Positions 1 through 7,768 of a stretch of DNA of 26,883 nucleotides are shown here, piece after piece (the stretch's first letter is position 1; every line of letters begins with the position of its first letter). The DNA comes from Myxococcales bacterium (GTDB lineage: Bacteria > Myxococcota_A > Polyangia > Polyangiales > Polyangiaceae). Both the position numbers and the translations under genes were made by a program. Location: NCBI GenBank assembly GCA_013298325.1, contig JAAFHJ010000010.1, positions 1 through 26,883 on the forward strand. Direction: 5' to 3'. Below the pieces are notes generated by a model. It had not been told where the DNA came from, made no database searches, and saw only the letters and a program-made list of their open reading frames with translations.

Positions 1-1615
1 TCGCAAGCGCCGATGGGTCGGTGAACACGTGCAGCGAAGCCGGCCCCGCCGCTTCCACGAGCGCCGCTTGTGCCCCGTCGGGGAGAGGCGTCCGCGTGAG
101 GCTCCGGCGCCGGTTCGTCGTTCGCGCGAGGGCCTTTTCGAACGCGGCGGAGGCGCCGGGCGGCACGTCGCCGCAGGCGCCGAGCGAAACCCGAACGACG
201 GCGTGATCGTCTGTATTTTCGAGAGAAACGGTCGCCCGGTAGCCGAGGGTAGCAGCCGCCAGAACTGCATTCTCCGCCGCTGCTCCCAGGGCGAGGAAGC
301 TCGGAAATCGGCCGTAGGGCGCCATTCGCGCATCCCGCGAGCGATCATGATGGATGCAAAGCGCATCTGATTCGGCGGTAAACCACCACGGTTGCGCGTT
401 CCCCGCAGAAGGCGCCCGGTGGGCCGCTTCCGCAAGAAACCGAAGCTCTGCTTTCCTGCCTTCCCCCTGCGATTTTACTGAGATCGGTGTTGCCGGGTCG
501 ACCACCGCGCGCGCCAGCGCCCCCGGCTCCCGTCCTCCAGGCAGCGGCGTCGGCGGTTCTTCGGCGACGTCGTTTTCCGCCGCCACAATCTTCCGAAGGT
601 CGACGTAGAAACGTCCCGATGTTTGGAATTCATTGAGAAAAATGCGCCGCACGGTGTCTGTCACCACAGCGCCGCCGAGCACCACCGCCGAGGCAAGTTG
701 AGGCCACGACGAAATCGTCGTGTCGATGTCGATCAGGCTCGCGGCCATGCGCGACGTCATCCGTTCCGGGGGCACAATTCGCAAGAAAAGCGGGACCTTC
801 TCTTTGCTCGTGAGGCGGTCGAGGGTCTTCGAGTCGACGCCATCGGTGCGCCCGTGAAAGATGGGCCGCTCTGGCTCCAGATCAAAGCGTTCGACGTCGA
901 GCATGCCCGCGTCGCTCGTCTCCATCACGACGGGGATACGCCGCTCGCGGGCCGCTTCGCGCAACCGCAGTTTGAGTCCCAACGAATCGCACTCTTCCAC
1001 CAGCAGATCGACCCCGTCGAGGAAGCGCTCGATGTTCGCGTCGGTCACCCCTTCTGGAAGGAGGGTCACCGTCGCAAAGGGGTCAATTTCCCATATTTTT
1101 CGCGCGGCGATCGTCGTCTTCGGGAGGCCGAGCCACGCGAGCGGCGCTTGGAGGCGATTGAGATTGGACACGGCCAGCGTGTCGAAGTCGGCGAGCACGA
1201 AATGGCCCCCGACTCCTTCTTGGGCGAGCGTCGTCGCGACGGCCAAACCGACGGAAAGTCCTGCAATCGCGACCTTCTTCGACGCAAGGAGCGTCTGCTC
1301 GCGCCGCGTGATCTTGTTCCGATTGCGGTCGCAACGAAGCTCGCGAAAGGCGGCCTCGGGGAGGAGGCGCACGAGGTGACGGCTCCACGGGAAGTACACA
1401 TACGAGCCGAACTCGGTCCGGGGGAGCCCGCCAAGCAATCTATCAATGGCCTCTAGTCGCCCAGGTTCATCGTTTTTCAAACGTGGAAAGAGGGCGGTGA
1501 CCCAATCGTGCAGTTGCTCGTCGAGGGTGTCGACGAAAGTGACCGTCGGATCCGAGCGAAGCGCATCAAGTTCGTCAGATTGTACCGAAGCATTGAAAAC
1601 AACAGGTTTTTTCAT
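1..1615 (-). CDS. Rv1355c/MoeY-like E1 (ThiF) + nitroreductase fusion, 3' end beyond window
   Basis: The open frame runs from ATG at 1615 to the left edge (538 codons visible) and its C-terminus is missing. The start follows a strong GGGAGGGAG ribosome site. Residues about 100-340 are E1/ThiF-like: a Rossmann entry IAGLSVGLAVA at 117-127, then LADFDTLAVSNLNRL (141-155), matching the D-x-D...SNLNR signature, and KTTIAARKIWEIDP (166-179). I see no Cys-x-x-Cys zinc pairs. From about 385 a nitroreductase domain starts, with HRAPSAGNAQPWWF (399-412), the FMN-phosphate-type RxPSxxNxQPW motif, and TTNRRRS (499-505). This order is that of mycobacterial Rv1355c (annotated MoeY), a family of about 700 residues, so roughly 180 residues are probably off-window. 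The E1 part should adenylate a carboxylate and the second part bind flavin; the substrate is unknown. It lies 28 bases after the PilZ/acyltransferase gene, so co-transcription is likely. Confidence 0.88.
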   Translation of the reverse strand, partial: MKKPVVFNASVQSDELDALRSDPTVTFVDTLDEQLHDWVTALFPRLKNDEPGRLEAIDRLLGGLPRTEFGSYVYFPWSRHLVRLLPEAAFRELRCDRNRNKITRREQTLLASKKVAIAGLSVGLAVATTLAQEGVGGHFVLADFDTLAVSNLNRLQAPLAWLGLPKTTIAARKIWEIDPFATVTLLPEGVTDANIERFLDGVDLLVEECDSLGLKLRLREAARERRIPVVMETSDAGMLDVERFDLEPERPIFHGRTDGVDSKTLDRLTSKEKVPLFLRIVPPERMTSRMAASLIDIDTTISSWPQLASAVVLGGAVVTDTVRRIFLNEFQTSGRFYVDLRKIVAAENDVAEEPPTPLPGGREPGALARAVVDPATPISVKSQGEGRKAELRFLAEAAHRAPSAGNAQPWWFTAESDALCIHHDRSRDARMAPYGRFPSFLALGAAAENAVLAAATLGYRATVSLENTDDHAVVRVSLGACGDVPPGASAAFEKALARTTNRRRSLTRTPLPDGAQAALVEAAGPASLHVFTDPSALA

Positions 1616-1643
1616 GACTCCCTCCCAATGGTGTACCGGCTCG

Positions 1644-3995
1644 CTAGGGGCCCAGCAGGTGCTGCAGAAAGAAGCGGAGGTGATCGCGGCGGACCGTGAA
1701 CGACCAGCTCCGGTGGTCTGAATGACGCAAAAGGTAGGGGAGGCGCTCGACCAGGGGCGCTGGGACGAGACCAAAAAGGAAGGGGCGACCTGCCGCACGC
1801 ACGCGGGCAAGCATCGGCGTCAGGAGTGCACGAACGATCGCCTCGTCGCCGTCCCGGTCGCCGTTCTCGAAGAGGAACAATCGAAACGTCGTGAACCCCT
1901 CAAACAAGTTGATTCCCGGCGACGACCACTCCAGAAGCGCCGCCCCGACGGCAACCCCGTCGCGGTGGGCGACGAACACGATGCGCCTCCGTTCGAGGCC
2001 AATCGCTGAGAAACGCTCATGAATCGGTCCTAGGCGGAGCCAACGGGCCCCGAGATCTTCGGAGCGCAACAGGAGACCGCGCTCGGTCGCGAGGACGTGA
2101 CGCTCGACCCGTTCCAGGTCGGCATCGGTCGCTTCGCGCACGTCGACACCTGGAGACGGCGGGATTTCGGTCGCTTGCGGCAACACGACGTGAGCGAAGA
2201 CGCGTAGGTCGATTGCGTTTGGGTCGTGGTCTTTTCGCGCAAAGTCCCCGAAGCGACTCTCGGGAAAGGCGTTCCCAACGAAGAAGAACGCCCGAATGTA
2301 CTCGTAGTCGGACTGCCCCTCGAGATATTGAAGAATACCTGATTGAACACGTCGACCAAAGCCGCGTCCAGGGAGCGCAGCATGATGTTGCATGACGAGC
2401 GTTCGGCGATAGCCACGCACCAAGCTGATGTAGGCAAGAATCTCCGCTTCTCCGCGAAAAGCGGCCGCACGAAAGAGATCCGCTGGTGCGTGTCTCAACG
2501 CCTCATGGGTTCGCGCAGACTGCGGCATCAGCGGGGCAATCAGCGTTTCCATCTGCTCGGAAAGAAAATGGGACCCGCGGAACAATTCGAGTAAATTCTC
2601 GAAGGTCACCATTGAGCCGTCGACGATACCCGGGACTGCAAGTCGAGCAAACAGTGCAGGGAGTGCCGCGCTTGATGCACGATCTGGTTCGAAAGACAGA
2701 CCAAGAAGAGTTCCGCCATCTGAGGGCGCATCATCGTCGTCAACGGCGAGGTTCCTGAGGATCGCCCGGCCGCGAAGGGTGGCACCATCGATTCGCAGCG
2801 AAACGCGATCAAATACAGTTCCGATCGGAATCGGCATCCCGTTAGGGACCGACCACCGCATGCGGAAACCGTTCGCTCCGACGTCGACCACCCGGCCGGC
2901 AGCCTTCTCGAGAAACAGCGGCGATTGGAGCTCCGCAGAACTCTCGGCGAGCGACGCCGTTTCATGGCGTACCGTGCGCCGCGCATCGACCTCTTCAATC
3001 AGCGAAGGCAGCTTCAGCAGAAGCCCGGCGCTAGCTCCACGTTCTCTTCGTAGAACGAGCGTTGTAAAGCGCGATAAGCACTCTCGAAATCGGAAGCTCA
3101 CAACGACGGGAGTTAGCGCTTCAAAGGGGAGATCCCCGGAAAAGTGTAGCTCCTCTTCATTGCAGGTTACACGAGACGCAGGGACGACCATCGCCGCCCG
3201 ATGCTCCTGCCCGTCCCCCTCGGCCGTAACCGTCAGCGCCTCCCCGCGTGTGAGCGCGCCGCGCAAAAGTGCGAGGCAGCGCCACCCGAGGACTTGCCGT
3301 TGCCAGGGGGGAGGGGCGGCTGGGCCCCGAGGGCGGCCGAAGCTCGCCGTAATCCGGTAGCGGCCGTCGTCCAGGTAGACGGTTCGGACTTGCAGTGAAA
3401 GATCGACGACCGCTTCTGAGCCATCTTTCGCAACAACTACAGACGCTGGTTCGAGAATAGAACCGACGAGAAAACGCTCCATGTCGTCGCCGGTTTCGGC
3501 AAAAAAGGAGATTTCGTCGGTAGAGATTTCTGCGACAGCGTGTGTTCCCGGGAAGCCATCTGCATCGGTCGCCGGGAGCACCAAACGGAGCATGCGTGCG
3601 TCGCGGCGCGGCAGGCGGTGGCGGGGCTTCCCGAGGGTCCAGAGAAGCGTCGTGAGTTCGCGGATGTCGGCCGTGTGCTCAAAGGGCGCTCCACGGCTCG
3701 CCTCCAGCAGCTCTTCGTCGGCCAGGTGAGGGCCGACGAAGATCACCAGCAGGCCACGCCGAAGTCGCTGTAATTTTGTATAAAGTCCCGGTCGAAAGCG
3801 GGCGATTGCAACCTCTGCCTCCGTGAGCGGGCTGTCGCCAAGCTCGTCGACCGTCATCGTCGCGGCGAGCGCGAGACCGACGAGACGCGGATCGGCGCCG
3901 TTGGTTGCTTGCTCGAGAAATGCGGCAAACGGGTCGTCTGGATCGAGCAGCGACAGGATTCGAAGCGCGGGCGGCGGAAGGGAGGAGACCACCAT
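1644..3995 (-). CDS. PilZ-domain protein with C-terminal acyltransferase-like (GNAT/FeeM-like) region
   Basis: This encodes 783 residues from ATG at 3995; the frame stays open to TTG at 4061, but neither start has a clear ribosome site, and the TTG with the next bases (TTGAAC) could instead be a -35 box. A PilZ domain lies at about 335-440: RRTVR at 339-343 fits the RxxxR c-di-GMP motif, and DVGANG at 371-376 fits D-x-[S/A]-x-x-G except for Gly at the third place. A second, degenerate PilZ-like segment (about 130-215) has no RxxxR. From about 515 to the end lies an acyl-CoA N-acyltransferase-like region: QHHAALPG near 536, EYIRAFFFVGNAFPESRFGDFA near 566, then a GNAT-like fold at about 614-768 with IVFVAHRDGVAVGAALLEW (672-690). 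I infer a cyclic-di-GMP-responsive acyltransferase, perhaps an N-acyl amino acid synthase. It is the upstream partner of the E1/nitroreductase gene; the acyl acceptor is unknown. Confidence 0.8.
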   Translation of the reverse strand: MVVSSLPPPALRILSLLDPDDPFAAFLEQATNGADPRLVGLALAATMTVDELGDSPLTEAEVAIARFRPGLYTKLQRLRRGLLVIFVGPHLADEELLEASRGAPFEHTADIRELTTLLWTLGKPRHRLPRRDARMLRLVLPATDADGFPGTHAVAEISTDEISFFAETGDDMERFLVGSILEPASVVVAKDGSEAVVDLSLQVRTVYLDDGRYRITASFGRPRGPAAPPPWQRQVLGWRCLALLRGALTRGEALTVTAEGDGQEHRAAMVVPASRVTCNEEELHFSGDLPFEALTPVVVSFRFRECLSRFTTLVLRRERGASAGLLLKLPSLIEEVDARRTVRHETASLAESSAELQSPLFLEKAAGRVVDVGANGFRMRWSVPNGMPIPIGTVFDRVSLRIDGATLRGRAILRNLAVDDDDAPSDGGTLLGLSFEPDRASSAALPALFARLAVPGIVDGSMVTFENLLELFRGSHFLSEQMETLIAPLMPQSARTHEALRHAPADLFRAAAFRGEAEILAYISLVRGYRRTLVMQHHAALPGRGFGRRVQSGILQYLEGQSDYEYIRAFFFVGNAFPESRFGDFARKDHDPNAIDLRVFAHVVLPQATEIPPSPGVDVREATDADLERVERHVLATERGLLLRSEDLGARWLRLGPIHERFSAIGLERRRIVFVAHRDGVAVGAALLEWSSPGINLFEGFTTFRLFLFENGDRDGDEAIVRALLTPMLARVRAAGRPFLFGLVPAPLVERLPYLLRHSDHRSWSFTVRRDHLRFFLQHLLGP

Positions 3996-4146
3996 GGCGT
4001 TCGAACGACGATACGTGGCCGTCCCGAACCGTCTTCGAAAATCGAACAAATGTACGTTCAATTCGGAGGCTTGGTCGCAGCTTCGCGCACACTGGCCCAG
4101 GCAGGTCGCGCGGTATTTGTGCGCAAGTCACTGAAAATCATGATCG

Positions 4147-5175
4147 TTAAGGCGGGTCGGCGCCCTTAGCCGACGGTTCCGTCGCGGGCCCGACACGCGA
4201 CGGGCCAGCCCCCACCTCGCCGTCAGCGGGGCGGCCGAGTGCCGAAGCCAAACTCTGAATCGCCACCGCGCTCACGATCACTCCTCCCCCGAAAAGCGCA
4301 GATCTTCCTGGAATTTCTCCCTGAAAAAGGAAGAGCCAGAGCGGGGTTAGCAACGGTTCCACCGTCGCGAGGAGCGAGCTTTCGACGGCCCGCAGGTGGC
4401 GCACAGCGATTCCGTAAAGGATGTAAGGTACACCGATCTGGAAGGTGCCGAGCAGGAAGAGGACTCCCAGATCTCCGCCCGATGGGCGATGGGACGCGAC
4501 GGCGGGGGCGCAAATCAATGCCGCAATAGCATTTCCCAAGGTCATCGATACAATGGGAGCAACCGTCGTTTCGGCCAAAGATATCGAGGTACCTTCGGTC
4601 GAGCCTGCCGGGCGTTCGCGGAGCGCGCGCTCCTCCGCCAGCATGAACAGCGGGAGGCCGGCAAATCCGAAACTTGAGAGGACGGCAAACGCGTTCCCTG
4701 CCAATTCCCCCGGTGCGAGCTTGCCGCCGAAAAAGATCGCGAGGCCCACAAGGCAGCCGGCGATCGCGAAGCCATCTGCAAAACGAAGTTTCTCGTGGAG
4801 GATCGGCCACGCGAAGATCGCTACGTAGATTGGCCCAGAATACTGGATAAGAATTGCATTTGATGGTGATCCAATTTTTGCGGAGATGACGAACGTCACC
4901 ACCATGAGCGCGTAGGAGACGGCTGCGCCCCACACACGCCACCGCCGGAATAGCGGAGCGAGGACGGCCCGGTTGCGACGGGCCCGCAGGACGGCGTCCA
5001 GCGCCATCACCGGAATGGCGAACAGCGCGCGGTAGCCGGCGATGGCGAGGGGTGGGAGGTCGATGCTCTTCACGCCGATGCCGCCACCGCTCCACAGAAC
5101 GGCCGCCGCGATCACGAGGACTACCCCCAGTAAGCGCGTTTGCGTTCCAGCTCGCCCCTTCGTCTCCGGTGCCAC
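4147..5175 (-). CDS. EamA-domain (DMT superfamily) transporter
   Basis: This encodes 342 residues from GTG at 5175. An in-frame TAG stands four codons upstream and AGAGG lies six bases before the GTG, so the start is well fixed. About ten hydrophobic segments form two EamA repeats. The first opens with LGVVLVIAAAVLWSGGGIGV (16-35). The second ends with AVESSLLATVEPLLTPLW (253-270) and GEIPG (276-280), the usual EamA helix nine signature. Such inner-membrane carriers export or import small metabolites, often amino acids; the substrate cannot be read from sequence. The C-terminal 35 residues are a hydrophilic Pro/Gly/Ala tail. It is on the same strand as the PilZ/E1 pair, 151 bases upstream of it, so a shared transcript is possible but not shown. 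The gene diverges from the DUF218 gene across a 104-base gap. Confidence 0.9.
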   Translation of the reverse strand: MAPETKGRAGTQTRLLGVVLVIAAAVLWSGGGIGVKSIDLPPLAIAGYRALFAIPVMALDAVLRARRNRAVLAPLFRRWRVWGAAVSYALMVVTFVISAKIGSPSNAILIQYSGPIYVAIFAWPILHEKLRFADGFAIAGCLVGLAIFFGGKLAPGELAGNAFAVLSSFGFAGLPLFMLAEERALRERPAGSTEGTSISLAETTVAPIVSMTLGNAIAALICAPAVASHRPSGGDLGVLFLLGTFQIGVPYILYGIAVRHLRAVESSLLATVEPLLTPLWLFLFQGEIPGRSALFGGGVIVSAVAIQSLASALGRPADGEVGAGPSRVGPATEPSAKGADPP

Positions 5176-5279
5176 GCGGCGCCTCTACTCGGTTTTTGCC
5201 TGTCGGGGCGCTCCGAGCGCAGGTCGACGTCTGCCGGCGCGAAGCGGCGTGCTAGCAACGGGCCCGGAGAACCGCCCCA
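5176..5279. other. Divergent intergenic region between the transporter and DUF218 genes
   Basis: These 104 bases separate two genes that start outward with GTG codons, so promoters for both directions should be here. I see a ribosome site for each (AGAGG on the minus strand next to 5182-5186, GGAGA on the plus strand near 5267-5271). I find no convincing palindrome or -35/-10 pair. Confidence 0.4.
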
Positions 5280-6053
5280 GTGTTCTATTTTCTTTCGAAG
5301 ACCCTCGATCTCTTGATCAGTCCGCTGTGCTGGGTCCTTGTGCTGATCGCAGCCGGATTCTTTCGTCGCTTTGAAGCACATCGAAAAAAGTTTCTCGCGT
5401 CTTCAATTGCCATTTTATGGATATTTGGACTTGAGCCGGTCGCCAACGGCATGTGGCGCCTTCTCGAGAGCGACGCCGGGCCTCCGCCGCCCCCCGAGGC
5501 ACGGTGGGAGGCGGTCGTCCTCCTGGGCGGAGTGGTCGATCCAGCGGCCGACCCCTTGGTCGTCGCGGCCAATGGTGCATCCTACAACGATAACGTGGAG
5601 CGCTTGCTTCGTACGTTTGAGCTCCTCCGGAGCGATAGGGCGAAGGTCGCCATTCTCTCCGGATCGATGGGGGATCGAGACCCGGATTCTGAGGCCCACC
5701 GCCTTGGCCGCCAGCTGGAGGCGTGGGGGATTGCACGCGAGCGCATCGTGATTGAACCCCGGGCGATGAATACCCGGGAGAATGCCGTCTTCTCAGCGGA
5801 AATTCTTAAGGCGCGCGGTATTGAGCGATTTGTGATCGTGACTTCTGCCTTTCACATGGAGCGAAGTCGCGAGTGTTTTTCTGCCGTCGGTCTCCATCCA
5901 GACACCTTCCCGGTCGACGTCAGAACTCACCCATTTGCCGTGACCTTCGCATCCTTTGCACCGCGGGCGAGCGCGTTTGAGGTGAGTTCGGCCGCGCTCC
6001 GCGAGGGCTTCGGGCGGTGGGTGTATCGTGCACGTGGTTACGCAAAGCGTTAA
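5280..6053 (+). CDS. YdcF/ElyC-like DUF218 membrane protein
   Basis: This encodes 257 residues from GTG at 5280, with GGAGA about eight bases upstream. Two hydrophobic helices (about 9-27 and 38-55) anchor the protein and are followed by a Pro/Gly linker (68-73). The DUF218 domain starts at AVVLLGGVVD (78-87), continues with ILSGS and the charged block IVIEPRAMNTRENAVFS, and ends with FVIVTSAFHMERSRECF. These are the conserved stretches of the SanA/YdcF/ElyC group. The two-helix plus DUF218 layout is that of E. coli ElyC, which affects peptidoglycan assembly and lipid carrier use at low temperature. An envelope role is therefore likely, but the exact reaction is unknown. The gene is followed by 78 bases and then the phosphoesterase lipoprotein on the same strand. 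Length is normal for the family. Confidence 0.88.
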   Translation: MFYFLSKTLDLLISPLCWVLVLIAAGFFRRFEAHRKKFLASSIAILWIFGLEPVANGMWRLLESDAGPPPPPEARWEAVVLLGGVVDPAADPLVVAANGASYNDNVERLLRTFELLRSDRAKVAILSGSMGDRDPDSEAHRLGRQLEAWGIARERIVIEPRAMNTRENAVFSAEILKARGIERFVIVTSAFHMERSRECFSAVGLHPDTFPVDVRTHPFAVTFASFAPRASAFEVSSAALREGFGRWVYRARGYAKR

Positions 6054-6131
6054 CCTTGTCGGCACGTTTTGGCGGAATTTCGGAGCAAATCGTCGCGAAA
6101 TCGCCAGGCCGTTTCCGCTACCTTGCTTGGC

Positions 6132-7697
6132 ATGCGGCCCACAGCTCTCGCGTTTTCACCCCGTCTTCGCCTCGCCCTCGCCCCGCTGCTCGCTGCGGTC
6201 GCCTTCGCCGCCTGCGCCAAGGACGACGGGCCGGTCGCCTATTCGCCCGTTCTTCTCCCGGCGCTGACGAGCGTGAAGACGACGACGGAGGTCTTCAAGC
6301 GCCCGAAGACCGAGCGTAAGAGCTTCAAGGACACCCTGAATCCCGCCGGACCGGAAGCGCTCGACGATTACCTTGCGAAGGGCTGGGGGGATGAGGTTGA
6401 GGAGGCGGGGGAGCCCTACGACGTACGGAGCCTCGATGGCTCGACGCCTCCGGCGCCTGGCGCAAATGCCAAAAGAATCCTGAAGTTTGCGCACATGCCC
6501 GATCTCCAACTCATGGACGATGAGTCGCCGACGCGCGTGACCGAACTCGACAGCGCGGGCGCAACGAGTTCAGCCCTTCGCCCACAAGACGGCGAGATTT
6601 GTCGCATGGTCAATGCCTCGGTCCGCACGATGAACGCCCTCCATGCGAAGGATCCGTTCAACTTCCTCCTGCTCGGCGGTGACAATGCCGACAACGCCCA
6701 GCAGAACGAGGTCGGTTGGGTTCTCGACATTCTCGGCGGAAGCGCCAACGTTAAATGTGACTCTGGCGACGCAGATGACCCGATTTCTGGTCCAAACAAT
6801 GACGGAAAAGACCCCTTCGTTGCGCCGGGGCTAGCCTTCCCCTTCAAATGGGTGAACGGCAACCACGATATCAATATGGTCGGTACGTTCGCCCTCGACG
6901 ACACCTACAGGAAGCAGGTGCTCGGCGCGAGTGCACCTTCAGGTACTCGAAATTATAAGGAAAAGGGGGCTCCTTCCCAGAGTGGTGATTTCGTCATCCC
7001 CGACGCGCGACGGAAACACCTCGACCGCCCCGAAGTGATGGCGCAGGTGAAGGCTCACGGCGATGGGCATGGGATTGGGGATGCGCAAGTTAAGTCCGGG
7101 AAGGCAATCTACTCGTTTGATATTGAGGGGACGAACGTTCGTTTCGTGATTCTCGATACCGCCGCAGAGACTGGGGGAGCGGAAGGAATCATCCATAGAG
7201 CTGACGTCGATGCCTACATCAAGCCGGCACTCGACGACGCGAAGGCGAAGGGGAAGTGGGTATTCCTCGCCTCTCACCACGCGGTCTCCAGCCTCTCGAC
7301 GAATGGCGGGACCTTCGGCAAAGAGGCCCCCGACGCGCTCAAGCCGGAGGAATGGGAGGCTTTCGTCGGTAGCTACACCAACGTCGTGTTCAGCATCGTC
7401 GGTCACTCCCACGAGCACCGCGTCCGCGGCTACCCGGCGAGCGGCTTTTGGGAAGTTATGACGTCGGCGATCGCTGATTATCCTCATGAATTCAGGATTT
7501 TGGAGCTTTACGACCAGGACAACGGCTGGCTCATGCTTCGTGCCACGTGCGTCGACTTCGCCCTGGAGAACGACCCGGTCGCCGCCTTGGGGCGGAAGAA
7601 GGGGACCGTCGATGTCGTCTCCGGTTGGACGGCGAACGACGGCCCTGGGACGAAGGCCGACCGGAACGTCGAGCTCTGGATCAAGAAGCCGAAGTGA
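6132..7697 (+). CDS. Calcineurin-like metallophosphoesterase lipoprotein
   Basis: This encodes 521 residues from ATG at 6132. The frame is open from TTG at 6069, but the later ATG begins a perfect lipoprotein signal ending FAAC, with Cys28 as the lipid site; Ala at +2 predicts outer-membrane sorting. Metallophosphoesterase motifs follow in order: a first metal block HMPDLQLMDDESP (121-133), GDNAD (183-187), GNHD (243-246), SHHAV (381-385) and GHSHEH (424-429). The first block has D-x-Q in place of the common D-x-H. It resembles the actinobacterial-type subfamily with DLQLxDxxSP motifs, which has no firm substrate; a periplasmic or surface phosphodiesterase or phosphatase is the likely role. 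A bidirectional terminator-like hairpin lies 14 bases after the stop. It follows the DUF218 gene on the same strand. Confidence 0.88.
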   Translation: MRPTALAFSPRLRLALAPLLAAVAFAACAKDDGPVAYSPVLLPALTSVKTTTEVFKRPKTERKSFKDTLNPAGPEALDDYLAKGWGDEVEEAGEPYDVRSLDGSTPPAPGANAKRILKFAHMPDLQLMDDESPTRVTELDSAGATSSALRPQDGEICRMVNASVRTMNALHAKDPFNFLLLGGDNADNAQQNEVGWVLDILGGSANVKCDSGDADDPISGPNNDGKDPFVAPGLAFPFKWVNGNHDINMVGTFALDDTYRKQVLGASAPSGTRNYKEKGAPSQSGDFVIPDARRKHLDRPEVMAQVKAHGDGHGIGDAQVKSGKAIYSFDIEGTNVRFVILDTAAETGGAEGIIHRADVDAYIKPALDDAKAKGKWVFLASHHAVSSLSTNGGTFGKEAPDALKPEEWEAFVGSYTNVVFSIVGHSHEHRVRGYPASGFWEVMTSAIADYPHEFRILELYDQDNGWLMLRATCVDFALENDPVAALGRKKGTVDVVSGWTANDGPGTKADRNVELWIKKPK

Positions 7698-7711
7698 GTC
7701 GTAGAGCCCGC

Positions 7712-7756
7712 CAAACGAAGAAAGGTGCCCACGAATGGGGCACCTTTCTTCGTTTG
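7712..7756. terminator. Bidirectional terminator between convergent genes
   Basis: Two perfect complementary 19-base arms lie at 7712-7730 and 7738-7756, with a 7-base loop ACGAATG between them. The hairpin sits between the stop of the phosphoesterase (7697) and the stop of the oppositely oriented aminotransferase (7769). The AAACGAAGAAA side gives a T-rich 3' arm in both transcripts. The placement and symmetry fit a shared rho-independent terminator. Confidence 0.88.
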
Positions 7757-7768
7757 CAGGACGAGATG

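Noticed and set aside
623..1456. Long plus-strand open frame over the E1/nitroreductase gene
   Set aside because: The opposite strand carries a continuous frame with clear ThiF and nitroreductase motifs; the plus frame is an Arg/Glu-rich shadow typical of high-GC DNA.
6036..6054. Small stem GGTTACGC/GCGTTAACC at the end of the DUF218 gene
   Set aside because: It has a bulge, overlaps the stop codon and has no T tract; too weak to call a terminator.
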